DNA of 64,000 nt from Roseomonas sp. E05. GTDB lineage: Bacteria; Pseudomonadota; Alphaproteobacteria; Acetobacterales; Acetobacteraceae. The notes beneath the pieces are model-generated. The model saw only the letters and a list, made by a program, of their open reading frames with translations, was not told the origin of the DNA and did no database searches. Where the stretch lies: positions 186,001 through 250,000 of the forward strand of contig NZ_JASIRT010000002.1 in the NCBI RefSeq assembly GCF_030063475.1, read 5' to 3'. Shown in pieces: positions 16,712 to 27,429 of this stretch (position 1 is the first letter of the stretch; every line of letters starts with the position of its first letter). Position numbers and translations under genes: made by a program.

Positions 16712-17140
16712 TCAGCCCGGCAGTTGCGGATGCAGGTAAGGCAGCAGCCCGAGGCGCAGCGCACCCCAGCCGATCAGCGCCGCCAGCAGCAGTGAGACCA
16801 GCCCGGCGAGCACCAGCTTGCCGAAACCGGGCGGCTGGCGCAGCCCTGCAAGTGCCTCGCGCGCGCCTTCGCGCCGGAGGATCTCGGCCTGGTTGTGAAG
16901 ATGGCGGAAGGCCCATTCCTCCAGCGCCCGCTCGGCCTCGGCGCGGCGGGCGGGTGCCTCCTCCGGCCGCGGCGTGCCGTCGGCGGCCGCGAGGCCATAG
17001 GCCAGCAGGACAGGCAACCGCTCCTCCGGGCTGGCCGGGCGGAAGCCCTCGGGCAGAGTATCGGCGGGAAGAGGCGTCGGCGCGGCATCGCTGGCTGCCC
17101 TTGCCTCGTCCTCTTGCTGGAGAGGTTGCAGTGTCGGCAT
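16712..17140 (-). CDS. Unknown single-pass membrane protein, first gene of secretion operon
   Basis: A 142-residue protein I do not recognise. The N-terminal 70 residues are acidic and Pro/Ala-rich, followed by a charged helical stretch (RRAEAERALEEWAFRHLHNQAEILRR) and one strong C-terminal TM helix (KLVLAGLVSLLLAALIGWGALRLGLL). It has no signal peptide, so the N-terminus probably faces the cytoplasm. Its stop is seven bases before the type I ATPase start, which suggests a role in assembly or regulation of that exporter. The ribosome-binding site is weak. Codon composition matches that of its neighbours. Confidence 0.65.
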   Translation of the reverse strand: MPTLQPLQQEDEARAASDAAPTPLPADTLPEGFRPASPEERLPVLLAYGLAAADGTPRPEEAPARRAEAERALEEWAFRHLHNQAEILRREGAREALAGLRQPPGFGKLVLAGLVSLLLAALIGWGALRLGLLPYLHPQLPG

Positions 17141-17224
17141 ATCCGGCAGGTTACTCCATTGCTCAGGCTGAACTCATGACTGCGGCGGGCGGCAAGATAA
17201 TGCCGATGCCCGGTCAAATAATAG

Positions 17225-17235
17225 TGTAATTTACA
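17225..17235. promoter_or_regulatory. Palindrome TGTAATTTACA in AT-rich leader of secretion operon
   Basis: An 11-bp palindrome, TGTAA-T-TTACA, sits in the unusually AT-rich intergenic stretch 17141-17268 between the secretion operon and the GtrA gene stop. It may be an operator. No convincing -35/-10 pair with normal spacing could be assigned. Confidence 0.3.
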
Positions 17236-17268
17236 GTCTCTTCACGCGACACATTGGCGTCAAAATAA

Positions 17269-17733
17269 TCAGCCACAAATTTTTTCGATTTTCTCTGTGG
17301 ATGGACGAAACACGAAGCTGCGACTTAGCAGGAAGTTGCCCGTCATGCCCGTGAGCGAGCCTGCGGCAACGCCCAGCACCGGATGCGCCGCGGCGAGCGG
17401 CACGGTGGCCACGAGCGCGGCATAGGTGCCGTAATTGACGGCGAAGCCCAGCAGGTTGACTGCCAGGAACAGCAGCCATTGCCGGCCGGCAGCATCCCGC
17501 GGCGCGGTCCGGAAGGTCCAGGCGCGGTTCAGCGCCCAGTTCCCGCTCGCGGCCACCACATAGGACAGTGCCCGCCCGACATAGAGGCCGGCGCCGAGGG
17601 CGAGCGCAGCATAGAGGGTGAGCGTATCCACCACGAAGCCGACACAGCCGACCACGCCGAAACGTAGCATCTGCCCGAGCAGTGCGGCCCGCATGGGGCT
17701 GAGCGGGAGGGCGGGAAGGCGGGGGAGAGGCAT
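17269..17733 (-). CDS. GtrA-family membrane protein
   Basis: A 154-residue protein with four predicted TM helices (from MLRFGVVGCVGFVVDTLTLYAAL to LTGMTGNFLLSRSFVF), matching the GtrA/DPMS family of small flippase-like proteins. The family signatures RFGVVGCVGFVVD and NWALNRAWTF are present. GtrA proteins are thought to move polyprenyl-linked sugars across the membrane for O-antigen or cell-wall glycosylation. No glycosyltransferase partner is adjacent, so the sugar is unknown. The start at 17733 gives 13 residues before the first helix start at Met; 17694 is an alternative. It is divergent from the first peptide-binding protein. Confidence 0.85.
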   Translation of the reverse strand: MPLPRLPALPLSPMRAALLGQMLRFGVVGCVGFVVDTLTLYAALALGAGLYVGRALSYVVAASGNWALNRAWTFRTAPRDAAGRQWLLFLAVNLLGFAVNYGTYAALVATVPLAAAHPVLGVAAGSLTGMTGNFLLSRSFVFRPSTEKIEKICG

Positions 17734-17860
17734 GCGGCGGTGGATACTGCCCCCCTCCGGGGGCCGCCAAGCACGGAGGAGTGAGATGCCCTCTTGCGCG
17801 CGCGAAGGCGCTCGGCTTCCCTCACCTGCACAGGAAGGCCTCCGAGGAGAGCGAACACCA

Positions 17861-19453
17861 ATGGACCGACGCGACTTGTTTCGTGGCGCCGCCGGCATTG
17901 CGGCGGCGGGCGCGCTGCCGCGCTTCGCGATCGCGCAGGGCAGCGCCGCGCGGGTGCTGAAATTCATTCCGCAATCCGACCTTGCGGTGGCCGATCCCAT
18001 CGTGACCACGGCCTATGTGACGCGCAACCACAGCTATCTGGTCTGGGACACGCTCTACGGCTTCGACGAGGACTACAAGCCGCAGCCGCAGATGGTGCAG
18101 GGCCATGTGGTCGAGGACGGCGGCCGTCGCGTCACCATGACGCTGCGCGACGGGCTGAAGTTCCACGATGGCGAGCCGGTGCGGGCGCGCGACTGCGTCG
18201 CCTCGATCCGCCGATGGGCGGCGCGCGACGCGCTCGGGCAGGTGATGATGACGGTGCTGGACGAGCTGTCCGCGCCGGACGACAAGACCATCGCCTTCCG
18301 CTTCAAGCGGCCCTTCCCGCTGCTGTTCGACGCGCTGGGCAAGCCGGCCACGCCGGTCTGCTTCATGATGCCGGAGCGGCTGGCCAAGACCGACCCGGCC
18401 GTGGCGGTGAAGGAGATCATCGGCAGCGGTCCCTTCCGCTGGAACGCCAAGGAGCGCGTGCCGGGTGCCCGCGTGGTCTACGACCGCTTCGAGGACTACG
18501 TGCCGCGCGCCGATGGCAAGGTGAGCTGGACCGCCGGGCCGAAGCGGGTGCATTTCGACCGCATCGAATGGAACGTCATGCCGGATGCGGCGACGGCGGC
18601 GAACGCGCTGCAGAGCGGCGAGGCCGACTGGTGGGAGCAGCCGCCGGGCGACCTGCAGATCATGCTGCGCCGCAACCGCGACCTGAGCCTGGAGATCCAG
18701 GACCCGACGGGGCTGATGGGGATGGCGCGGTTCAACCATCTGCACCCCCCCTTCAACAACCCGGCCATCCGCCGGGCGCTGCTCGGCGCGGTGAACCAGG
18801 CCGACTACATGACGGCGGTGATCGGCACCGACAAAAGTCTCTGGCGTGACGGCGTCGGCATCTTCACGCCCGACACGCCGCTGGCCAATGACGCCGGCAT
18901 GGAGGTGCTGACCGGGCCGCGCGACTACGAGAAGGTCAAGCGCGACCTCGCCGCCGCCGGTTACAATGGCGAGAAGGTGGTGCTCATCGCCGCCTCCGAC
19001 TTTCCCTCGCTGAATGCGCTGGCGCAGGTCGGCAACGACATGCTGCAGAAGGCAGGGATGAACGTCGAGTACATCTCGACCGACTGGGGCACCGTGGTGC
19101 AGCGGCGCGCCAGCAAGGAGCCCGTCGAGAAGGGCGGGTGGAGCGTGTTCTTCACCTTCTGGGCCGGCATCGACATGATGAATCCCGGCGTGCAGCAGGC
19201 GCTGCGCGGCAACGGGCAGGCCGCCTGGTTCGGCTGGCCGACGGCGCCGAAGCTGGAAGAGCTGCGCAATGCCTGGTTCGAGGCGCCGGACCTGGCGGCG
19301 CAGAAGGAGATCGCGCGCAAGATCCAGCTCCAGGCCTTCGAGGACGTGCCGTATCTGCCGGCGGGTCAGTATTTCCAGGCCTGGGCCTATCGCCGCAACC
19401 TGAGCGGTGTGCTGAAGGGCCTGCCAATGTTCTGGAACGTGCAACGCAGCTGA
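17861..19453 (+). CDS. Peptide-type ABC substrate-binding protein 1 (SBP family 5, Tat-like signal)
   Basis: A 530-residue periplasmic binding protein. The N-terminus MDRRDLFRGAAGIAAAGALPRFAIAQ has a twin-arginine-like RRDLFRG motif, a hydrophobic core and an AIAQ cleavage region. The family 5 features LVWDTLYGFDEDYKPQPQMV, LRDGLKFHDGEPVRARD and IGSGPFRWN are clear. The start at 17861 has GAGGAGA ten bases upstream. It is a close relative of the next gene (similar length; same VWDTLYG, LQSGE.DWWE and C-terminal FWNV motifs), so the pair arose by duplication. It is separated from the transporter operon by 642 bp and may be regulated independently while sharing the same permease. Confidence 0.9.
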   Translation: MDRRDLFRGAAGIAAAGALPRFAIAQGSAARVLKFIPQSDLAVADPIVTTAYVTRNHSYLVWDTLYGFDEDYKPQPQMVQGHVVEDGGRRVTMTLRDGLKFHDGEPVRARDCVASIRRWAARDALGQVMMTVLDELSAPDDKTIAFRFKRPFPLLFDALGKPATPVCFMMPERLAKTDPAVAVKEIIGSGPFRWNAKERVPGARVVYDRFEDYVPRADGKVSWTAGPKRVHFDRIEWNVMPDAATAANALQSGEADWWEQPPGDLQIMLRRNRDLSLEIQDPTGLMGMARFNHLHPPFNNPAIRRALLGAVNQADYMTAVIGTDKSLWRDGVGIFTPDTPLANDAGMEVLTGPRDYEKVKRDLAAAGYNGEKVVLIAASDFPSLNALAQVGNDMLQKAGMNVEYISTDWGTVVQRRASKEPVEKGGWSVFFTFWAGIDMMNPGVQQALRGNGQAAWFGWPTAPKLEELRNAWFEAPDLAAQKEIARKIQLQAFEDVPYLPAGQYFQAWAYRRNLSGVLKGLPMFWNVQRS

Positions 19454-20095
19454 GCGTCCTGCTGCGGAGCTGTGCAGGAAAGGGGGGGGCGGCCGGGCAC
19501 AAGCCTGCGCCGCCCTTGTGCATTGCACGCCTTCCTCGGCTCAAAAAGCGCGGATGGCGGCGCGAGGCCTGAAAAGAGCTTCTCCCGTAATGGTTGCTGC
19601 GTGGCGATCGACGCAAGCAAAAAAGGTGTGGAGGTGCGGCGGGCCTTCCAGAATTCCCCCGCGCTTCCCTTGTATCATGCGGTCACCACCCCACCGATGC
19701 GGCCCGGGCTGCGCCAGAGATGTTTTGGAAGCGGCCATTCGGCGCTTTTCCTCCGCGGCCCACCCTCCAGGCCGGGCTCTGGAAGGAAGACAGGAAAGAC
19801 CCTCCGGCTGCAGACCGTCTTTCTCGGGCGGGTGCGGCCGGCGCCCTTTCGCCGCTTATCCGGGCAAATGATTGATCCCGGGGCTGCACGCCGCCTTGAA
19901 CATGGCGCCAATCCGCCCGATGCTGCCTTCCGCAACAGGCAAGAGAGCCGCCACCGAGCCCGGAACATACCGGGCCGGCTGCATTTGCTTTGGCACTGGC
20001 ACGCAATGTGCTGGAGCGTCGGCAGGGTCCGCGGAAACAGGGCTGCGGACAGAACCATGAGCGGCGAGGGCAACAGCCACGCCGGGAGACGAGGG
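19454..20095. other. 642-bp region without a recognisable gene between paralogous binding proteins
   Basis: The stretch is less GC-rich than its surroundings and has homopolymer runs (G8 near 19482, A6 near 19620). Open frames here lack coding-like third-position bias. A 7-bp stem GCACAAG (19497-19503) with CTTGTGC (19515-19521) could end the upstream transcript. The downstream half presumably holds the leader of the dpp-like operon, but no promoter could be assigned with confidence. Confidence 0.5.
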
Positions 20096-21706
20096 ATGAC
20101 GATGATGCAACGCCGATCCTTCCTGAAGTTTGCGGCAGGGGCGGGCGGTCTGGCGGCCGGGGGCGGCCTGGCCGCGCCGGCGCTGGCGCAGGGTGCCGCC
20201 GCCCGCACGCTGCGCTTCGTGCCGCAGGCCAACCTGGCCAATTTCGACCCGATCTGGGGCACCCAGTACGTCGTCCGCAACGCGGCGATGATGGTCTGGG
20301 ACACGCTCTACGGCGTGAACTCCAAGCTGGAGCCGAAGCGCCAGATGGTGGAGTCGGAGGAGGTCTCGGACGATGGCCTGGTCTGGACCTTCAAGCTGCG
20401 CCCGGGGCTGAAGTTCCATGACGGCGCGCCGGTGCTGGCCAAGGACGCGGTGGCCAGCCTGAACCGCTGGGCCGTGCGCGACCCGATGGGCCAGATGATC
20501 CGCGGCATCCAGAACGAGCTGGTGGCGCTGGATGACAGCACCTTCCGCTGGTCGCTGAAGCAGCCCTACCCGAAGATGCTCTTCGCGCTGGGCAAGACCA
20601 ACTCGCCCTGCAGCTTCGTCATGCCGGAGCGGATCGCCAAGACCGACCCCTTCCAGCAGATCAACGAGTTCGTCGGCTCCGGCCCTTTCCGCTTCGTGCG
20701 CGAGGAGTGGGTGCCGGGCGCCAAGGCCGTCTTTGCCAAGTTCGAGGGCTATGTGCCGCGCGAGGAGCCGCCGGACTGGATGGCCGGTGGCAAGAAGGTG
20801 CTGGTGGACCGCGTCGAGTGGGTGGTGATGCCCGACCCGGCCACCGCCGTCGGCGCGCTGCAGAGCGGCGAGGTGGACTGGTGGGAGAACCCGATCGCCG
20901 ACCTCGTCCCGCTGCTGAAGTCCAACCGCAGCGTGCAGGTGGACATCGCCGATCCGCTTGGCAATGTCGGCTCCTTCCGCATGAACCACCTGCACGCGCC
21001 GTTCAACAACGTGAAGGCGCGGCGCGCCATCATGATGGCGCTGAGCCAGGAGGATTACATGCGCGCGCTGGTCGGCGACAATCCCGACCTGTGGAAGGCG
21101 ATGCCGTCCTTCTTCACGCCCGGCACCTCGCTTTACACCGAGGCCGGCGGCGACATCCTGAAGGGCGAGCGCGACTACGACGGTGCGAAGAAGCTGCTGA
21201 AGGAGGCCGGCTATGACGGCCAGCCCATCACCATCCTGGTGGCGCAGGATCAGCCGATCACCAAGGCCTTCGGCGACGTCAGCGCCGACCTGCTGAAGCG
21301 GATCGGCATGAACCTCGACTTCGTGGCAACCGACTGGGGCACCGTCGGCGCCCGCCGCGCCATGAAGACGCCGCCGGGCCAGGGTGGCTGGCACATCTTC
21401 CACACCTGGCACGCCGGCGCCGACTGCATCAACCCGGCAAGCTATACCGCGATGCGCGCCAATGGCGACCAGGCCTGGTTCGGCTGGCCGAAGGTCGATG
21501 CCGTCGAGGCGGCCCGCGACAAGTGGTTCGCCGCGGCCGACCTGGAGGCCGAGAAGGCGGCCGTGGCGGAAATGAACAAAGCCGCGATGGATTCCGCCAT
21601 GTGGGTGCCCACCGGCTTCTTCCTGTCCTATCAGGCATGGCGGAAGAACGTGAGCGGCGTCGTGAAGGCGCCCATCCCGTTCTTCTGGAACGTTTCAAAG
21701 AGCTGA
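20096..21706 (+). CDS. Peptide-type ABC substrate-binding protein 2 (SBP family 5, Tat signal)
   Basis: A 536-residue periplasmic binding protein opening the transporter operon. Its signal MQRRSFLKFAAGAGGLAAG contains the strong twin-arginine motif RRSFLK and ends LAQGAA. Family 5 features include NFDPIWGTQYVVRN, LRPGLKFHDGAPVLAKD and VGSGPFRFVREEWVPGAKAVF. Three in-frame ATGs (20096, 20102, 20105) are possible; 20096 has GGGAG about eight bases upstream, while 20105 fits the nearer GAGGG. The first permease gene follows after nine bases. Tat export of a peptide binder is unusual but common for this subgroup in Acetobacteraceae-like genomes, from memory. Confidence 0.92.
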   Translation: MTMMQRRSFLKFAAGAGGLAAGGGLAAPALAQGAAARTLRFVPQANLANFDPIWGTQYVVRNAAMMVWDTLYGVNSKLEPKRQMVESEEVSDDGLVWTFKLRPGLKFHDGAPVLAKDAVASLNRWAVRDPMGQMIRGIQNELVALDDSTFRWSLKQPYPKMLFALGKTNSPCSFVMPERIAKTDPFQQINEFVGSGPFRFVREEWVPGAKAVFAKFEGYVPREEPPDWMAGGKKVLVDRVEWVVMPDPATAVGALQSGEVDWWENPIADLVPLLKSNRSVQVDIADPLGNVGSFRMNHLHAPFNNVKARRAIMMALSQEDYMRALVGDNPDLWKAMPSFFTPGTSLYTEAGGDILKGERDYDGAKKLLKEAGYDGQPITILVAQDQPITKAFGDVSADLLKRIGMNLDFVATDWGTVGARRAMKTPPGQGGWHIFHTWHAGADCINPASYTAMRANGDQAWFGWPKVDAVEAARDKWFAAADLEAEKAAVAEMNKAAMDSAMWVPTGFFLSYQAWRKNVSGVVKAPIPFFWNVSKS

Positions 21707-21715
21707 TCGGAAGTC

Positions 21716-22657
21716 ATGTTCGCCTATATCGTCCGTCGTGTCCTGGCGACCATCCCCGTGATGGCGATCGTCGCCCTGTTCGTCTTCAGCCTGCTCTATA
21801 TCGCCCCCGGCGATCCGGCGGCGGTCATCGCGGGTGACCAGGCCACGCCGGCCGATGTGGAGCGCATCCGCGCCAGCCTTGGCCTTGACCGCCCCTACCT
21901 GGTGCGGTTCGGCGAATGGGTCTGGCGCATCCTCCAGGGAGATCTTGGCACCTCCATCTTCACCAACCTGCCGGTGACGCGCATGATCGCGCAGCGCGTC
22001 GAGCCGACGCTCTCGCTGATGGTGGTCACCTTGGGGCTGGCGATCGTCATCGCTGTGCCGCTCGGCGTGATCGCCGCGTGGAAGAGCGGTTCCTGGATTG
22101 ACCGCCTGGTGATGGTCTTCTCGGTGCTGAACTTCTCCGTGCCGGTCTTCGTGGTGGGCTATCTGCTGGCCTATTACTTCGCGCTGCAGCTCGACTGGTT
22201 CCCGGTGCAGGGTTACACGCCGATTTCCGAGGGCGTCGGCCCCTGGCTCCAGAACCTCGTGCTGCCGGCGGTGGCGCTGGGCGGCGGGTATACCGCGCTG
22301 ATCGCCCGCATCACCCGCGCCACGATGCTGGAAGTGCTGCAGCAGGACTATATCCGCACCGCGCGCGCCAAGGGTGCGGGGCAGACCACCATCCTGTTCC
22401 TGCACGCGCTGAAGAACGCCGCGGTGCCCATCGTCACGGTCATCGGCATCGGCATCGCGCTGCTGATCGGCGGTGCGGTGGTGACGGAAAGCGTCTTCGC
22501 CATCCCGGGGCTTGGGCGCCTGACGGTCGACGCGATCCTGCGGCGTGACTACCCCGTCATCCAGGGCGTCATTCTGCTGTTCAGCTTCTCCTATGTGCTG
22601 GTCAACCTTCTGATCGACCTGAGCTACACCCTGTTCGACCCGAGGATCCGGTATTGA
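21716..22657 (+). CDS. Dipeptide-type ABC transporter permease (DppB-like)
   Basis: A 313-residue inner-membrane permease with six TM helices, starting MFAYIVRRVLATIPVMAIVALFVFSLLYIAPGDPA, the typical DppB N-terminus. The EAA loop that contacts the ATPase reads RTARAKGAGQTTILFLHALKNA, and the C-terminal helix segment is [18 protein letters not shown] precedes the ATG. It partners with the following DppC-like gene, whose TTG start overlaps this stop, to form the channel for the substrates delivered by the preceding binding proteins. Confidence 0.95.
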   Translation: MFAYIVRRVLATIPVMAIVALFVFSLLYIAPGDPAAVIAGDQATPADVERIRASLGLDRPYLVRFGEWVWRILQGDLGTSIFTNLPVTRMIAQRVEPTLSLMVVTLGLAIVIAVPLGVIAAWKSGSWIDRLVMVFSVLNFSVPVFVVGYLLAYYFALQLDWFPVQGYTPISEGVGPWLQNLVLPAVALGGGYTALIARITRATMLEVLQQDYIRTARAKGAGQTTILFLHALKNAAVPIVTVIGIGIALLIGGAVVTESVFAIPGLGRLTVDAILRRDYPVIQGVILLFSFSYVLVNLLIDLSYTLFDPRIRY

Positions 22658-23580
22658 GCACCACCATCCTGCCCCCGGGCGCCGTTTCCCCGACGAGCGT
22701 CGCGAAAGCGGCGCCGATGCCGGACATCATGGCGGCGCGGAAGTCCCCCAAGGGCTTCATCGGCTACCTGCGGCGCTACCCGACCATCGCCATCGGCGGC
22801 TTCCTGCTGCTGGTGATGGTGTTCATCGCGGTCTTCGCGCCCTTCCTCTGGACCAAGGACCCGACGGCGCTGGCGCCGGTGATGCGCACGCGCAATCCCT
22901 CGGCCGCGGCCTGGTTCGGCACCGACATGCTGGGGCGCGACGTCTATTCCCGCGTGCTCTACGGCGCGCGCGTCTCGCTGGTTGTCGGCTTCGGCGTCGC
23001 CTTCTTCTCCTCCGTCATCGGCCTCGCCATCGGCTTGGTCTCGGGCTTCGTGCGCTGGGCCGACAGCATCATCATGCGCATCATGGACGGGCTGATGTCG
23101 ATCCCGTCCATCCTGCTCGCCATCGCGCTGATGGCGCTGACGCGCGGCTCGGTCGGCAACGTCATCCTGGCCATCACCGTGGCGGAGATCCCGCGCGTCT
23201 CGCGGCTGGTGCGCGGTGTCGTGCTGTCACTGCGCGAGCAGCCCTACGTGGACGCGGCGGTGGCCGCCGGCACCCGCACGCCGGTCATCATCTGGCGCCA
23301 CATCCTGCCCAACACGCTGGCGCCCATGACCGTGCAGGCCACCTATATCTGCGCTGCCGCGATGATCGCCGAGGCCATCCTCTCCTTCATCGGCGCCGGC
23401 ACCCCGCCGATCATCCCCTCCTGGGGGAACATCATGGCCGAGGGCCGCGCATTGTGGCAGGTGAAGCCCTATATCGTGTTCTTTCCCGCCATCTTTCTCT
23501 CCATCACCGTGCTGGCGGTGAACCTGCTGGGCGACGGCCTGCGGGATTCGCTCGACCCGCGCCTGGCGAAGCGGGTGTAA
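22654..23580 (+). CDS. Dipeptide-type ABC transporter permease (DppC-like)
   Basis: A 308-residue permease with the extended N-terminus of the DppC class. A first TM ([17 protein letters not shown]) is followed by the DppC signature [11 protein letters not shown]-like [24 protein letters not shown], and the EAA loop is [23 protein letters not shown]. The likely start is TTG at 22654, overlapping the previous stop; an ATG at 22717 would remove the first 21 residues. The C-terminus [19 protein letters not shown] is canonical. It forms the second channel subunit. Confidence 0.93.
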   Translation: MSTTILPPGAVSPTSVAKAAPMPDIMAARKSPKGFIGYLRRYPTIAIGGFLLLVMVFIAVFAPFLWTKDPTALAPVMRTRNPSAAAWFGTDMLGRDVYSRVLYGARVSLVVGFGVAFFSSVIGLAIGLVSGFVRWADSIIMRIMDGLMSIPSILLAIALMALTRGSVGNVILAITVAEIPRVSRLVRGVVLSLREQPYVDAAVAAGTRTPVIIWRHILPNTLAPMTVQATYICAAAMIAEAILSFIGAGTPPIIPSWGNIMAEGRALWQVKPYIVFFPAIFLSITVLAVNLLGDGLRDSLDPRLAKRV

Positions 23581-23584
23581 TTCC

Positions 23585-24573
<989 letters not shown>

Positions 24574-24577
<4 letters not shown>

Positions 24578-25629
24578 ACATGACGATGGGAACCCATCCC
24601 CCGCACCACGCCAACCGTCCGCTGCTGGAGGTGAACGACCTGAAGAAGCACTTCCCGATCCGGGGCGGCTTCTTTGGCGGCACCACCGGCTATGTCTATG
24701 CGGTGGACGGCGTTTCCTTCCACATCGAGAAGGGCGAGACGCTTTCGCTGGTCGGCGAATCAGGCTGCGGCAAGTCCACCGTCGGCAAGGCGCTGCTGCG
24801 GCTCTTCCCGCCGACCGACGGGCAGGTGGTGCTGGACGGCACGCGCATCGACGACATGTCGCAGGGCCAGCTTCGTCCGCTGCGGCGCCGCATGGGCGTG
24901 ATCTTCCAGGACCCGTTCAGCAGTCTCAATCCGCGCATGCGGGTGAAGGACCTGCTGGCCGAGCCGATCCGCAACTTCGGCCTGGCCAAGAACAGCGCCG
25001 ACCTGGATGCGCGCATCGCCAAGCTGATCGACCTCGTGCGCCTGCCGCGCGATTCCGCGAATCGCTGGCCGCACGAGTTCTCGGGCGGGCAGCGGCAGCG
25101 CATCTGCATCGCGCGCGCATTGGCGGGCGAGCCGGACCTGATCATCTGCGACGAGGCCGTCTCGGCGCTCGACGTCTCGGTGAAGGCGCAGATCGTCAAC
25201 CTGCTGCAGGAGCTGCAGCAGGAACTCGGGCTGGCGATGCTGTTCATCAGCCACGATCTCGCCATCGTCGAGCACATGACGCACCGGGTGGCGGTGATGT
25301 ATCTCGGCCAGATCGTCGAGATCGCGCCGCGCCGCTCGCTGTTCGGCGCGCCGAAGCACCCCTATACCGAGGCCCTGCTCTCCGCCGTGCCGGTGCCGGA
25401 GCCGGGGGCCGGGCGGCAGCGCATCGTGCTGAAGGGCGACGTGCCAAGCCCGATCAACCCGCCGAGTGGCTGCCGCTTCCACACGCGCTGCCCCTATGCC
25501 TTCGACCGCTGCAAGACGGACGTGCCGCGCCTGCAGCAGACGCAGCCGGGCCAGTGGGCGGCCTGCCACCTGCATGACCTGCCGGCGGAGAAGAACCCGC
25601 TGGCGCGCAGCCTTCCGGCGGTGGCCTGA
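24574..25629 (+). CDS. Dipeptide-type ABC transporter ATPase (DppF-like)
   Basis: A 351-residue ATPase that pairs with the DppD-like subunit. It contains Walker [10 protein letters not shown], signature [15 protein letters not shown], Walker [13 protein letters not shown] and HDLAIVEHM. The C-terminal Cys motif [14 protein letters not shown] plus AACHL follows. The early [26 protein letters not shown] is the DppF-specific N-terminus. Note Ala in place of Pro in the Walker B DEA, common in this subgroup. It is the last gene of the operon and is followed by a strong hairpin terminator. Confidence 0.95.
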
Positions 25630-25644
25630 GGCGAAGGAAAGGCT

Positions 25645-25675
25645 CGGGGGAGGGAACTCCCCCGGCCGCGTTTTT
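25645..25675 (+). terminator. Intrinsic terminator of peptide transporter operon
   Basis: Stem CGGGGGAG (25645-25652), loop GGAA, stem CTCCCCCG (25657-25664), then GCCGCG and TTTTT. It lies between the converging DppF-like and oxygenase genes. The same 8-bp stem recurs at 58018-58037. Confidence 0.75.
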
Positions 25676-26610
25676 CAGCCTGCGCGCCGGCGGTGCGCGT
25701 AGGTGGCATCGAGCCGCTCGCGCAGGTAGTCGGCGCCGGTGGTTGCCGGCCATCGCGGCGGGTTCTCCGGCGAAACGCAGCTCGGCAGTGCCTCCACCAC
25801 CGCATCTGGATCAGGATCGAGGAAGAAGGCCGCCGAGAAGCGCTCCCGCTCCGGTGCGCGCACCCGGTGCGGCGTCGAGGCATAGACGCCATTCGACCAG
25901 CGCATCAGGCAGTCGCCGATATTGCAGATCAGCGCGCCCGGCACGTCCGGCGCGGCGATCCAGTCGCCATCGCGCAGGCGGATCTCCAGGCCGGGTACGC
26001 CATCGGTCGCCAGGATGGTGACGTTGCCATAGTCGGTATGGGCGCCGGCGCCGAGGGCGCTGCCACCATCGCCACCGGGGTAGCGCAGCAGGCGCAGCGT
26101 GGCGATCGGGCGCCGGAACTTGTCCTCGAAGAAGTCCTCGGGGACGCCGAGATCAAGGGCGAAGCCGCGATGCAGCAGCAGGCCCAGCTGCCAGCAGGCC
26201 TCGAAATGCCGCAGCGTCGCCTCGCGGAAGCCCGCCAGCTCGGGCCATAGGTTGACACCGCGGAAGGGCGCCCCCGCCAGCACCTCCGGGTCGTCCGGCG
26301 GCAGGTCAAGGCCGATGTTGAAGGCCTCCTTGCGGTCGGCGGTGGTGCGGTCCAGCGCCTCCTCGGCCAGGGCGACATAGCCGCGGTTGTGCGGCGAGTG
26401 CCGGATCGAGACGGCCTCCTTCGCCGCCTGCGGCTGCGCGAAGAAGCCGCGCGCCCTCTCGAACAGCGTGCCGGTCCCGTTCAGCCCATGGCCGGTCACG
26501 AGGAAGAATCCAGGACCGCGGCAGGCGGTCCCCAGTTCGGCGGCTGCGGCGCGGCGGGTCGCGGGATCGCGCAGCCGGCGCGCATCGAGAATGGGGATGG
26601 GGATGGACAT
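25675..26610 (-). CDS. 2-oxoglutarate/Fe(II)-dependent oxygenase, isopenicillin N synthase-like
   Basis: A 311-residue non-haem iron dioxygenase with the N-terminal IPNS/DIOX_N segment (IPILDARRL...[10 protein letters not shown]) and the double-stranded beta-helix. The iron ligands are His191 and Asp193 ([12 protein letters not shown]) and His248 (STPHRV). The 2-oxoglutarate carboxylate binder is Arg257 of RERFS, in RxS spacing. The start at 26610 has GGAAGG five bases upstream and begins [10 protein letters not shown]. In bacteria this group oxidises small molecules such as amino acids, purines or flavonoid-like compounds; the substrate is unknown. It converges on the transporter operon and is divergent from the CoxS-like gene. 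Confidence 0.9.
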   Translation of the reverse strand: MSIPIPILDARRLRDPATRRAAAAELGTACRGPGFFLVTGHGLNGTGTLFERARGFFAQPQAAKEAVSIRHSPHNRGYVALAEEALDRTTADRKEAFNIGLDLPPDDPEVLAGAPFRGVNLWPELAGFREATLRHFEACWQLGLLLHRGFALDLGVPEDFFEDKFRRPIATLRLLRYPGGDGGSALGAGAHTDYGNVTILATDGVPGLEIRLRDGDWIAAPDVPGALICNIGDCLMRWSNGVYASTPHRVRAPERERFSAAFFLDPDPDAVVEALPSCVSPENPPRWPATTGADYLRERLDATYAHRRRAG

Positions 26611-26842
26611 TGCACCTTCCATGGGCATCGGGCGTGGCTCTGCCGGGGAGCGCATGGTTCAGGCAAGCGCCGGGCCACGAGTGCCATAGTTCTTGCGAAC
26701 GCATCGCATTCGCGGCATAATCCGCCCAGCTTTTGCTCGCGCGCCGCATCCGCCCGCTTGACGCGCCGCACCCGCTGGGATGACGTTTGCCTCCAAGGCC
26801 GCCGCGCATCGCGGCGGCGTTCGCGCATGGGGGAGAAGCGGC

Positions 26843-27346
<504 letters not shown>

Positions 27347-27429
27347 GCCCTGGCTTCACGGATATGCGACGACCGGCCGCCATAAGGCCGGCGTGACAAG
27401 CCCACGAACGCGGTTGGGAGGCGATTTCC

